Notes: generated by a model not told the origin, from the letters alone. A DNA stretch of 48,221 bases from Leishmania donovani (GCF_000227135.1 NC_018249.1:468222-516442), one strand, 5' to 3'. Counted from the stretch's first letter, positions 28,217 to 38,337 are shown. Numbers and translations are program-made.

Positions 28217-28847
28217 CAAGCCCCCCTCTCTGCCACACAACATGTCCGCAGCTCCACTCCACCACTCTCCGCCCCCTCTCCCCTCCCCCGGCGATGGCCC
28301 TGTCACAGGCACCGTCGCGTGGTGCGAAGCGGCCGCACACGCGCGCACGCGGCAGCAAATGCGCCGACGCAGTCGGCTCCGCATGCGCTCGGCCCCTCAA
28401 CCCCCACCCGCCCCCCTCACCGCTTCGCACGTCGCCCCACAGTCGCTCCCCCATTGGGCTGGCCACCACCTGGCGCATCTCTCGCCGTGGCCCAGACTCC
28501 CCACCGGGAGGCAGTCATGGCCGAGGGGTGGGATACGCTCGAGTCACGCTGCCACTCTGCCCCTCATATGGGCCGTGCAAGCGTGCTCACGGTCGCAGGT
28601 ATCGCCCACGCAACACCGTCCACGACGTCGCCGCCGACATCAGCAGTGATTCATTGCATCCACCTCCCCCACGACACGGGTGCCTGGCCCTGTCCCCACC
28701 ACACGCCGGCCGGCAGTGGCAGGGATAAGGGGGGCTGCGTGGCCTCCGCACACAGAGTGGAAGGGGTGCTGGACCCCGTGGTGCCGCGCGCTGAGGCGTG
28801 CGTCCGGCCGTCTTCAGGGAGGGTGCAGTAAAACACGAATCAAACGG
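28217..28847 (-). mobile_element. SIDER2-like retroposon, copy C (complete, 631 bp)
   Basis: This is the only copy without a gap and serves as the reference length. It differs from copy A at two positions seen (T at 28301, T at 28655), both shared with copy D. The 79-bp-signature-like part lies near 28768-28825 on the minus strand. It sits about 1.5 kb downstream of the RNR2 stop codon, or about 0.95 kb after removing the assembly duplication at 29041-29593, so it is plausibly in the RNR2 3' UTR. Confidence 0.76.
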
Positions 28848-29040
28848 AAAGGCACACGTATGCATACTCACACACGTAGACAGAGAGATACGCGCCGCTG
28901 CGTGTCTCCTTAACGCCTCCCAGTGTGCACAACACTGAAGGAGGAATGGGGGGTCACTCGCAGCCAGCCACCACACGTTAACAAACACACGCACGACGAC
29001 TTACAAGCTTGCACAGTCATAGAGGTGTGCCAGTACTGTG
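28848..29040 (-). other. spacer right of SIDER2 copy C, end of contig
   Basis: The sequence is unique except for its exact repeat after the next gap. No gene is seen. Confidence 0.6.
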
Positions 29041-29139
29041 NNNNNNNNNNNNNNNNNNNNNNNNNNNNNNNNNNNNNNNNNNNNNNNNNNNNNNNNNNNN
29101 NNNNNNNNNNNNNNNNNNNNNNNNNNNNNNNNNNNNNNN
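29041..29139. other. assembly gap (99 N) flanked by a 454-bp duplicated contig end
   Basis: Bases 28587-29040 before the gap equal 29140-29593 after it. The repeat ends exactly at the gap on the left and begins exactly at it on the right, as expected for two overlapping contigs that were not merged. Confidence 0.95.
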
Positions 29140-29593
29140 TCACGGTCGCAGGTATCGCCCACGCAACACCGTCCACGACGTCGCCGCCGACATCAGCAGT
29201 GATTCATTGCATCCACCTCCCCCACGACACGGGTGCCTGGCCCTGTCCCCACCACACGCCGGCCGGCAGTGGCAGGGATAAGGGGGGCTGCGTGGCCTCC
29301 GCACACAGAGTGGAAGGGGTGCTGGACCCCGTGGTGCCGCGCGCTGAGGCGTGCGTCCGGCCGTCTTCAGGGAGGGTGCAGTAAAACACGAATCAAACGG
29401 AAAGGCACACGTATGCATACTCACACACGTAGACAGAGAGATACGCGCCGCTGCGTGTCTCCTTAACGCCTCCCAGTGTGCACAACACTGAAGGAGGAAT
29501 GGGGGGTCACTCGCAGCCAGCCACCACACGTTAACAAACACACGCACGACGACTTACAAGCTTGCACAGTCATAGAGGTGTGCCAGTACTGTG
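29140..29593. repeat. assembly duplicate of 28587-29040, including a partial SIDER2
   Basis: The SIDER2-like part (29140-29400) is a repeat presentation of copy C, not a separate insertion. Confidence 0.9.
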
Positions 29594-30340
29594 AGGCCGG
29601 CGTTGCATCCTCGTGCGCGTGTTCGTGTTGCATGGGCACAGCCGTTGCCCATGCCAGCGTCTCGCTGTGCCTCTGCCTGTCTTCGTGTGCTGGCGTGCTT
29701 GTGGCTGCGCCCGGATATGTTCGTGTGCCTTGTCGAGTAACCGCATACCTGCGTGTTGTTGGTGGAGGGGCGTTGAGGAAGTTAAACAACAGCCGAAGCG
29801 AGAAGAGCAGGAAGAGAAGAAGGAAAAGGGCAGGAAGCAGAGTTTGATGGTGTGTGTGCGTGTGTGCCGGCAGCGGTGATGGGGGCCGGCAGCCTTCATA
29901 GGAGGAAAGACACACATACACCAACTCACCGATAGAGAGAGAGACACACGTCATAGTCACACTCACGCGCGTGTTCGGAGAGTAGAAAATACTGCCAAGG
30001 CTACACGCGCATATCCCAAAACAATCACGTCGTGGTTATGCGACGTTCATGTACGGAACCGACTCCGGAAGAACGAAAAAGGGGAATAAAAATACGCAGA
30101 AGCGGCGTCCGTGCCTGCATCTATGGAAGACGCGAGTGTGTGCACGCGAGGAGCGGAGCGTGTGTGTGGTGTGTGCGTGCGCGTGAAGGAGTCGAAAAGG
30201 GGAAAAGGAGGTGCGTGCGGCAGCCGCACCCGCACGGACGCTGCCCGCGCAGCATGCGTCATTGCGTCGCGCTCGCGATGGAATGCAGGGAGAATTTGGC
30301 AGCGACAGCAGCAGCAGCAGCACATACACAGAGACGTCGC
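29594..30340 (-). other. RNR2 3' UTR region
   Basis: No gene is seen. This is the sequence directly downstream of the RNR2 stop codon on the minus strand. It is low in complexity in places, with GAGAGA near 29933-29942 and a CAG repeat near 30307-30321. Confidence 0.6.
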
Positions 30341-32427
30341 CTAGAAGTCCTCCGAGAGGGAGAACTTCTTCGACGTGCCCTCCGTGCTCATCACGCCAGC
30401 CTTCTGGTACTCCCCCACCTTCTTCTCGAAGAAGTTCGTTTTGCCCTGCAGCGAGATCATCTCCATGAAGTCGAACGGCTGCGTCGAGCGGTAGTGCTTC
30501 TCCTCGCCGAGCGACACCAGCAGCCGGTCCGCGACGAACTCGATGTACTGCGCCATCAGCTCCGCGTTCATGCCAATCAGCCGCACCGGCAGCGCGTCGC
30601 AGATGAACTCGCGCTCGATGTTCACCGCATCCACGATGATCTCCAGCACGCGCTCGCGCGGCAGCTTGTGCTTGATGTGCGAGTTGTACAGCAGGCATGC
30701 GAAGTCCGTGTGTAGGCCCTNNNNNNNNNNNNNNNNNNNNNNNNNNNNNNNNNNNNNNNNNNNNNNNNNNNNNNNNNNNNNNNNNNNNNNNNNNNNNNNN
30801 NNNNNNNNNNNNNNNNNNNCTTCGACGTGCCCTCCGTGCTCATCACGCCGGCCTTCTGGTACTCCCCCACCCTCTTCTCGAAGAAGTTCGTTTTGCCCTG
30901 CAGCGAGATCATCTCCATGAAGTCGAACGGCTGCGTCGAGCGGTAGTGCTTCTCCTCGCCGAGCGACACCAGCAGCCGGTCCGCGACGAACTCGATGTAC
31001 TGCGCCATCAGCTCCGCGTTCATGCCAATCAGCCGCACCGGCAGCGCGTCGCAGATGAACTCGCGCTCGATGTTCACCGCATCCACGATGATCTCCAGCA
31101 CGCGCTCGCGCGGCAGCTTGTGCTTGATGTGCGAGTTGTACAGCAGGCATGCGAAGTCCGTGTGTAGGCCCTCGTCGCGCGAGATGAGCTCGTTGCTGAA
31201 CGTCAGCCCCGGCATCAGACCGCGCTTCTTCAGCCAGAACAGCGCGCAGAACGACCCGGAAAAGAAAATGCCCTCCACCGCGGCAAAGCCGATCAGCCGC
31301 TCCTGAAAGCTCGCGCTGCTCCCGATCCACCGCACAGCCCACTCCGCCTTCTTTTGGATGCACGGGATCGTCTGTATTGCGTGCAACAGTCGCAGCTTCT
31401 CCTCGCTGTCCGTGATGTACGTGTCCAGCAGCACAGAGTACGTCTCCGAGTGGATGTTCTCCATCATCAGCTGGAACCCGTAGAACGCGCGCGCCTCTGG
31501 CACCTTCACGTCGCTCATGAAGCGCTGCGCAAGATTCTCGATGACTATGCCGTCGCTGCCGGCGAAGAAGGCAAGCACGTGCTTGATGAAGTGCCGCTCC
31601 CCGTCGTTCAGCATTGCCCAGTCCTTCATGTCGTTGCCCAGGTCGATCTCCTCCACCGTCCAGATGCAGCTCTCCTGCTCCTTGTACTTGCGCCAGATGT
31701 CATGGTACTGGATTGGGAAGAGGACGTAGCGGAGCGGGTTCTCCTGCTGCAGCGGCTCCTCCTCGGCATTCGTCCCCTTGGCAACCTTGTCCGCCGTCAG
31801 TACCTCGGNNNNNNNNNNNNNNNNNNNNNNNNNNNNNNNNNNNNNNNNNNNNNNNNNNNNNNNNNNNNNNNNNNNNNNNNNNNNNNNNNNNNNNNNNNNN
31901 NNNNNNNGGATGTTCTCCATCATCAGCTGGAACCCGTAGAACGCGCGCGCCTCTGGCACCTTCACGTCGCTCATGAAGCGCTGCGCAAGATTCTCGATGA
32001 CTATGCCGTCGCTGCCGGCGAAGAAGGCAAGCACGTGCTTGATGAAGTGCCGCTCCCCGTCGTTCAGCATTGCCCAGTCCTTCATGTCGTTGCCCAGGTC
32101 GATCTCCTCCACCGTCCAGATGCAGCTCTCCTGCTCCTTGTACTTGCGCCAGATGTCATGGTACTGGATTGGGAAGAGGACGTAGCGGAGCGGGTTCTCC
32201 TGCTGCAGCGGCTCCTCCTCGGCATTCGTCCCCTTGGCAACCTTGTCCGCCGTCAGTACCTCGGTGCCAGCCGCAACCGGTTTCATGACGAGATCCTCCG
32301 CGGTCGACAGGCTTGGCACGCCGGCCGCCTCGCCGGACGGCCGCGCAACCTCCGTCTCCGCCTCCTCCGTCCGCGCACGCTTCGCAGGCGCAGCGCACGC
32401 ATCCATCGCCGTCGGCTCGCCGGACAT
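30341..32427 (-). CDS. RNR2: ribonucleoside-diphosphate reductase small subunit (R2), interrupted by two assembly gaps
   Basis: R2 carries the diiron-tyrosyl radical cofactor used by the large subunit to make dNTPs. ATG at 32425-32427; stop at 30341-30343. All expected ligands are visible: Asp in FFAGSDGIV, Glu, His and radical Tyr in MENIHSETY, Glu in AVEGIFF, and Glu and His in RDEGLHTDF. The C-terminus FSLSEDF is the typical tail that docks to the large subunit. Two 99-N gaps are flanked by repeated contig ends (357 and 353 bp). Counting each repeated part once gives 1179 nt, exactly 393 codons with stop (392 residues), normal for the family, so the gene is intact and single in this assembly. 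The residues before the first conserved block are a ~70-residue N-terminal extension. Confidence 0.95.
30721..30819. other. assembly gap (99 N) in RNR2 flanked by a 353-bp duplicated contig end
   Basis: Bases 30368-30720 match 30820-31172 with two differences (A/G at 30398/30850 and T/C at 30420/30872). The second changes Lys to Arg in the motif EK[K/R]VGEYQKAG; the first is silent. The offset of 452 shifts the frame, which is why the gene looks broken. Confidence 0.95.
31809..31907. other. assembly gap (99 N) in RNR2 flanked by a 357-bp duplicated contig end
   Basis: Bases 31452-31808 equal 31908-32264 with no difference seen. The offset of 456 keeps the frame, which creates a false internal repeat in the conceptual protein. 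Confidence 0.95.
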
Positions 32428-32605
32428 CTCTCGCTCGAGATCGGGTTCGGGGTGGTGGATGGTTGGTTAGGTAAACCTGCGGGCGTGAGTGCCTTCCTCT
32501 TTCTCTATGGTGGTGATGGCTTGTGTATATGGGCGTGTGATGGTGATGTGCTACCTCTATGGATGTGAGCGCGCACGCACAGCCTGTGGTAGAATGGTTT
32601 GTGGG

Positions 32606-32637
32606 CTTGTGTGGGGGGTGGGAGGAGGAAGGTAGGA
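32606..32637 (-). promoter_or_regulatory. RNR2: candidate spliced-leader acceptor of RNR2
   Basis: The minus strand has a C/T-rich tract opposite 32611-32637 followed by the first AG at 32606-32607, giving a 5' UTR of about 180 nt. A second pyrimidine tract opposite 32741-32755 is an alternative. Confidence 0.5.
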
Positions 32638-32854
32638 GTTCGTGTTAGTGAGAAAGGCGAATTGACGGTGATGTCAGCTGTCGCGGATTAAGGACATGCA
32701 AGCGCCGCGGCGGATGAGGAAAGGGGAGGAGTAGAGTAGCCGAGAAAAAGAAGAAACAGCCTTGAAGTGAGCAAAAGGCGACGCAGACAACCTGAAGAGT
32801 GTGCGCTTCCGCTGATGTGATGATGACAGTGACCGGTATGGATATCATCGCTGC

Positions 32855-32920
32855 GCGACTCAGCAGCGCGCATAATCCCAGAAAGGCGATCTAAAAGGGA
32901 GATGCGCGCTGCTGAGTCGC
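32855..32920. repeat. perfect 19-bp inverted repeat (stem-loop)
   Basis: Arm 1 is 32855-32873 and arm 2 is 32902-32920, perfectly complementary, with a 28-nt loop. As RNR2-strand RNA it would form a stable GC-rich hairpin about 430-490 nt upstream of the RNR2 ATG and about 1 kb after the ATG12-like stop codon, so it probably lies in the ATG12-like 3' UTR or the spacer. Confidence 0.9.
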
Positions 32921-33952
32921 TGCAAGGCTCGCGCAGGAGATCGTCCTCTTGTTGCCGTTGCGTCTCCTCGCTTCTCAGACGGGATCATGTCTATACGCGC
33001 CTCTTGTAGCGACCATTACGCACCGTCGGGCGGAAGCGTGCGCGCGCCAGACATCTAGATTTTTTTTTTTGCGCACCGCCCTCAGCCCCCCTTTTCCTTC
33101 CGCTTTTTCGTTCGAATTGTTTTGTGGATGCTCTCGAGACACTCGTGCGTGAAACCCATGCCTTGCCGTGCTGCTGAGCGCCAGCAGCGAACCACATACC
33201 AACCACCTCGCACATAGACAAGCACGCAGACACGTCGTTGGTGGCGTCCCCGGACAGGTACACCAACAAAGTGGTACCACAGTCCGACGGCCACGCAACC
33301 CAGTGACGTGCTGAGCAGGGAGCCCACGCGAGAGAAGACGAGGACGGGGGGAGGCACGAGAGAGGAGTCCGAAGAGTGAAAGACGAATCAGCATGACGAA
33401 ACTGGCACGAGACAAGCACACATGCACGCGGGCTGCATGTATGCAGACCAGCTTCATTGGCAAGGTGCCAGCCGCGGCTGCCACCCCCCTCACGAGTCGC
33501 CCACACTAAAATGCGCGCACTGCTCTTACTCTCGCTAGTGCGTTGCAGAATCGACAGGCAAACGAGCGAGGGAAGACAGAGGAGGAGTATGTACGCTCGA
33601 CAACACGCTGGCGACGCGCACCTGTGCATCTCTCGGGATACAAGAGACGCACGGGTGCGAAGCAGACGTGTGCAGTGACAGCCTTGTGAGGGCATCACAT
33701 GGCAAGGAGGGAGAAAGAAAATGAACGCCAGCGCGTACAACATCCGAATGCAGCACACACGCACGCACGCCTAAAGAGAAACGAAGCGGAGGCGCTTTTC
33801 TCGCGTTGCCTCGCCGGAGACACGCGAAAAGAGGGGTCGAGACAACGCGCCAGAGAGAACAGCCAACAGAAACGCCACCAAACCACACACAGCGCGCGTG
33901 TGCATGCACCCACAGACCCTCCCCTAACAGACTGCCATCACCGCTGCACCCG

Positions 33953-35101
33953 TCACCTCACAGTATGAACGGAGGCTTCTACAGCGGCAGAGCGCACGTC
34001 TCCGCCGAAGGTGTTTTCCAGCAAGTAGCCAAGGTACAGGAAACCGTCGGGGTTGCGGTAGCGCTCGTAGAGGTCGCCGAGAAGCGAATTTCCAGGCACG
34101 AGCACGTCATTCTCTCCAACGGAGAGAAACAACGACTGGCAGCTGTCCAAGGCGAGGCGACCTCGCAAAGTCAGAATTACCTCCGCAACGGACTTGGAGC
34201 GCGGCAAGATGCACTTGAGTGTACTCTTCGCTGAGGGGGAGGTGAAGGCTGATGCGGCCGAGGACGCCGTGACACCCGCACCGGAGCGGCCACTGGAGGA
34301 GAGCTGCCCGTTCCGTGCGTAGCCACCGAAACTGCCTGCTGAACCAGCGGACGACTTGGAATCCCCGTGCAGGGAGGGCGGCGACGGAGACAGCCGCAGA
34401 TGGCTCTCCGTCGGCTCTACAATGACTGGAACCGTGCCAGCGCCGTATAGCCTTAGCATTTTCTTGGATAGCAGGCAGCGGCATTCGAAGGAGTGCATGT
34501 ACTGGTAGTGGGTGCGAGGTGGCGGCGGCGGCTTTGGTGGCGCGTGCATGCTAGTGAGTTGTGACGAAGTCGTGAGTGGCGATGACACGGATGGCGCGAG
34601 GCGCGGCGGCGTCAGCGTTGGCGAGGGGCTCTGCAATGCATGAAGGCCTCGTCCGCGCGATACCGCGACGCTAGCGGAAGTTTGGGTATGCCCTTTCGGG
34701 CACGCGGCTGCGTCAGAAGATGGTGCTGAGCCAGATACAGTGGACTGGCTAAGCTTCCTCGCTCCCGTCTGCTCTTGCATCGCGCCTTGCAGAGAAGTTC
34801 GGCGTGTGCTGCTGGTCGTGGCGCTGCATGAGAAGGAGTCCATGGGTGAGAGGGCCCGGGTGCTCTTGTCGGAGGATATCACTGCCTCGTCCTTTGTTTT
34901 CTGTAGACTCGTTCGGGAGAAAGTGGAGGAGACGGCCCTGCTCCCGCTCTGGCGGTGGCCGTCGTCCTCCGCGTCGTCGCCACACTCGCACGGCGACACA
35001 TAAGGCGCGGATGAGAAGGATGAGGAGGAGGGCGGTGGCGACGGTGAATGTGGTGGAGCGGCGTCGCCCAGCGAGGTGCGCCCGTCGCCTACACGTGGCA
35101 T
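33953..35101 (-). CDS. ATG12: ATG12/ATG8-family ubiquitin-like autophagy protein, probable ATG12
   Basis: ATG at 35099-35101; 382 residues. Residues 1-200 are Ser/Pro-rich and disordered. The ubiquitin-like fold is split: YMHSFECRCLLSKKMLRLYG...VPVIVEPTES at about 200-234, a Ser/Gly-rich insert of roughly 50 residues, then LKCILPRSKSVAEVILTLRG...SLFLSVGENDVLVPG and DGFLYLGYLLENTFGG. Gly366-Gly367 are followed by 15 residues, so a protease would have to expose a glycine before conjugation. The tail motif looks like ATG8, but the long extension, the insert and the position next to RNR2 fit Leishmania ATG12, which is reported to need C-terminal processing before conjugation to ATG5. An ATG8-type paralogue is the alternative. 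Confidence 0.78.
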   Translation of the reverse strand: MPRVGDGRTSLGDAAPPHSPSPPPSSSSFSSAPYVSPCECGDDAEDDGHRQSGSRAVSSTFSRTSLQKTKDEAVISSDKSTRALSPMDSFSCSATTSSTRRTSLQGAMQEQTGARKLSQSTVSGSAPSSDAAACPKGHTQTSASVAVSRGRGLHALQSPSPTLTPPRLAPSVSSPLTTSSQLTSMHAPPKPPPPPRTHYQYMHSFECRCLLSKKMLRLYGAGTVPVIVEPTESHLRLSPSPPSLHGDSKSSAGSAGSFGGYARNGQLSSSGRSGAGVTASSAASAFTSPSAKSTLKCILPRSKSVAEVILTLRGRLALDSCQSLFLSVGENDVLVPGNSLLGDLYERYRNPDGFLYLGYLLENTFGGDVRSAAVEASVHTVR

Positions 35102-36875
35102 CTACGCACAAGGGGCACAGAAACAGATTCGTCTCAGAGGAAAGGACCGCTCAACGTGTAGAAGGCGAGGAAGCGTCGACTGTGTCGGCGGAGGGAGTGA
35201 TAGAAGGTCTCCCTACGTATGTATAAGTGAGAGAGCAAGTGCCCCCCCCCAAAAAAAAAGGCTTCTCACGCAGTGAAGCAGACCTCTCGCTGGGGAAAGA
35301 AGGGCGGAAGAACTGCGGCCCTCCCGAGAATACAGCCAAGGAGAACGAGAGAGGGGCAAGGAGAAGGAAAGCCTTCTGGAGGCCGATGATGGAAAAAACA
35401 AGCAAGAACGGGGTAGGAGAGGTGCGGCTGGTGAGACAAGAACAAGCCGCTCTAGAGCTGCGGCTTTGGGGCAAACGTGGGCGTCGGGAGAGACACGCGA
35501 AGTGTGAGAGAGGAGAGGAAGTGACAAGTAAAATGAGTGACGAGAAAGGCGGCGGGACCGGGGCGGGACGGGACGGAATGAAGGAGGTTGAGAGCCCAAA
35601 GAAGGTGAGGAGAGCACCCCAGAGAAGCACGGCACAAGCATGGTAGAGCGCCAAGTTACGTGCTGGCCATCCTTTCCTGAAGTGTCTTTCGTTTTCCTTC
35701 CGTTGTTGCTCTTCTTGTGCGCACATGCACCAAAGCAAGAACGCAACTGCTGGGCGTTCTTGAGGCGCTGAGCAACAGGTGCGAGGAGAAGGAAGGAGGG
35801 AAGAGGAGGAGGAGGGGAGAGGGCATGGCACTTTCCTGACCCCCAACCCCACCTTGCCTATTCCTTCTCCAGGTGCTTTCTTCCTTCCGCTAGCCAGCCA
35901 GCCGCCCCCCCCCTCCGCCAGTCTGGCTCCAGCAGGTTCTTGGCGCCCACCGCCGGCGATGTCCTCTTTTCGTTTCCTTCAGACTCGCCTACGGTGATCA
36001 TCGCCTGAGCCTCCCTTTTGCGTTGATGTTGTTTGCGATGTGTGCGTGCCGTTCACGAAGTGTTTCACGACAGAGCAAGGCAGGGCGCGTTTCGCCGCAG
36101 AGCGTAACAAGCAAGAGGGCTGCGACAGAGGCCTCCGCACCAGCCGCAACAGGCGTGAAGAAATAGGAAGGAGGCGGAGCACGAACAGAAGAGGCGGGGA
36201 CACGTGCGGTCAACACAGCGCATAACATGTGCTCCATGTTGCTGTTTTCATTTTTAGTGCGCGTGAGTGTGGCTTCACAGCCGAGCCTGAGCAAGCTGTA
36301 CACCGCCAGGAGAGGGGATGAGAAACCTCTCAGCGTGTGCATATACGTGTTCATCAGAAGAAAGAAGCCAGCGGCGATGGACGCCGGCTCTCCAGCGCAC
36401 ATGCACACAGACACCTCAGGGAACAGTGAGTGGTCTCGTCACTCCCATCCCTCCTTCAGCTGCGGTGGCGGTGGTGTCGACAACACGGTGAAGTTGGGCG
36501 GAGTCGGTTCAGAAGCTCCGCCAGTCTCCACGGAGTGCCCGTTGGACCTGATACGAGAGAGAGAGGGATGTGCAAGACACGAGGTCACTGCATCGATACA
36601 TATACATGCATGTACGCGTGCAGAGTCCAATACGTCGATGAGCAAAGTACGTTGGGCGTGGCACACGCCCTACAAACCAGCAGGCCGGTGCGATGAGGAG
36701 AGGCGACGAGGCGGACACGCAAAGGATGCAGTCCTCCTGGGTGCAACGAAAGAAGGTCGCTTGAGCAGGTGAAAAAAAGAAAGGGTCATGCAGACCTGTC
36801 ACTCACGGCTCTGCGCCTGTGCATTCCCGTCAGCGGCGATGCCCTGTGATGTTTGGTCCCTTTCCTTCTCATCCT
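35102..36875 (-). other. gene-free stretch, left part
   Basis: No gene is seen in 1.77 kb. Plus-strand purine-rich sequence at about 35280-35620 gives pyrimidine tracts on the minus strand, some presumably used for trans-splicing of the ATG12-like mRNA. From about 35680 the bias reverses. A C9A9 homopolymer junction lies at 35242-35259. Confidence 0.6.
35242..35259. repeat. C9A9 homopolymer junction
   Basis: Nine C are followed by nine A. On the minus strand this is T9G9. It is prone to sequencing slippage. Confidence 0.85.
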
Positions 36876-37604
36876 GATGATGCCGGCCACCTCAGTGTGG
36901 TATCAGGGTTCAGTGCCCATTCCCTGGGGGCGCCAAGGGCCTGCACAGCCTGCCCTCGGGTACGGCTGCGGACTTTTGGTGCCGGCGGACAGGTCTGGGC
37001 TGGCGCGGTGCTGAAGTGGCTTGCGGTGATGATCACGCTTGGGCCAGCTCACTACGAATCGTGTCGGCGATTCAGCAAATGTACGCATCCGCCTACTGCT
37101 TTTCTGCTTTAGCTGCGTCGCGGTGATGTGGAGTGTAAGCCTGGACCTAGCCTGAACCGTATGCAGTGGGCCTTAACGGCGCCCAACGGTGCTGGTTNNN
37201 NNNNNNNNNNNNNNNNNNNNNNNNNNNNNNNNNNNNNNNNNNNNNNNNNNNNNNNNNNNNNNNNNNNNNNNNNNNNNNNNNNNNNNNNNNNNNNNNCCTC
37301 AGTGTGGTATCAGGGTTCAGTGCCCATTCCCTGGGGGCGCCAAGGGCCTGCACAGCCTGCCCTCGGGTACGGCTGCGGACTTTTGGTGCCGGCGGACAGG
37401 TCTGGGCTGGCGCGGTGCTGAAGTGGCTTGCGGTGATGATCACGCTTGGGCCAGCTCACTACGAATCGTGTCGGCGATTCAGCAAATGTACGCATCCGCC
37501 TACTGCTTTTCTGCTTTAGCTGCGTCGCGGTGATGTGGAGTGTAAGCCTGGACCTAGCCTGAACCGTATGCAGTGGGCCTTAACGGCGCCCAACGGTGCT
37601 GGTT
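36876..37604 (+). mobile_element. degenerate retroposon with the trypanosomatid 79-bp signature (SIDER1/DIRE-like)
   Basis: From about 36876 the plus strand reads GATGATGCCGGCCACCTCAG, followed by GTGGTATCAGGGTTCAGTGC, closely matching the conserved start shared by ingi/L1Tc-family retroposons and Leishmania SIDERs. No intact reverse-transcriptase frame is visible, so this is a short or degenerate relic. A 99-N gap (37198-37296) with a 308-bp repeated contig end makes it look duplicated; it is one element, probably running to about 37680. Its orientation is opposite to the flanking genes. SIDER1 and DIRE cannot be told apart here. Confidence 0.68.
37198..37296. other. assembly gap (99 N) flanked by a 308-bp duplicated contig end
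   Basis: Bases 36890-37197 equal 37297-37604. The repeat abuts the gap on both sides, so it is an unmerged overlap within the signature-bearing retroposon. Confidence 0.95.
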
Positions 37605-38337
37605 GACGCGGTTCCTGGACATAGCCGCAGTGAGCAGCAGAGGTAGGGAGGCCGTGGTTGCGCACGCGTGTAGAGCTTATGACGTGTTCGTGGTGGAACG
37701 GACGCGGCGGCACAAATCGTTCGTTTCGCTCTTTCGCCCCGTCTCTCCCTACGCACTCTCGACATTCCTGGGCAGTTGCTCAGGCGTAAGCTGGCCCCTG
37801 CATCGCCCCGATGCGGTGGCTGCCATCGTCTGTGAGAACCCCGCGTCGAAGAGAGACTATACCGCACGCACCCGCCACAGCTGCCAAGCGCGCACGTGTA
37901 GAGCAACTCCCGGATCTCCCTGCGCTGGTGCAACGGGGGGGGGGGCCAAATGCCTCCGAGTGAGTCGCAGGCCGCATTCTCCACTTACGATGCACGCTGC
38001 TGCGTACGCTTTTCCCGGGTTTTACTACGTTTTTTTTTTTTCGGGGGAGAGGGACGTTCCTGTGTTGGCAAGCATGTGTGGCACTCCACCGCGCGCAACG
38101 CGAGGCCAGACACAAAGCCACGCAACGCAACATTCACAGAGAAGACAGTTTCCGCCGCTGTCGCCGTGAAAGCTGATGAAGCACACCAACGCATGCAGTC
38201 GAACGCCGAGCACGTCGACCTTACGGAGGCTAGGCCATCACACACAAAGAAAACAGTGCGAGCAGGGTAGCAGCAGCGAGGCAAGGCACAGCGGAAGAAA
38301 ACTACGCAGGGCAAGAAAAGCAAAGACATGTTGTTCA
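37605..38337. other. gene-free stretch between the two retroposons
   Basis: No gene is seen. It has an 11-G run near 37935-37945 and a T12 run near 38030-38041. Bases 38226-38337 are repeated at 28105-28216. Confidence 0.65.

Larger units (their letters stand above)
32428..33952 (-). other. intergenic region between ATG12-like gene and RNR2
   Basis: No gene is seen in 1.5 kb. It holds a candidate RNR2 splice acceptor (32606-32637), a perfect 19-bp inverted repeat (32855-32920) and a T11 run near 33060-33070. Confidence 0.65.

Noticed and set aside
29140..29400. A fifth SIDER2 insertion
   Set aside because: It is within the exact 454-bp repeat of the preceding contig end.
30341..32427. Two or three tandem RNR2 genes or an internally duplicated RNR2
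   Set aside because: The repeats end exactly at 99-N placeholders on both sides and collapse to a single ORF of normal family length, so overlapping contig ends explain them better.
32502..32509. S-phase octamer (C/A)AUAGAA(G/A) upstream of RNR2
   Set aside because: The minus strand reads CATAGAGA, one mismatch from the consensus; a single near-match is expected by chance.
37573..38169. 198-codon plus-strand open frame
   Set aside because: It crosses the end of a retroposon and homopolymer runs, is against the transcription direction and has no recognisable domain.
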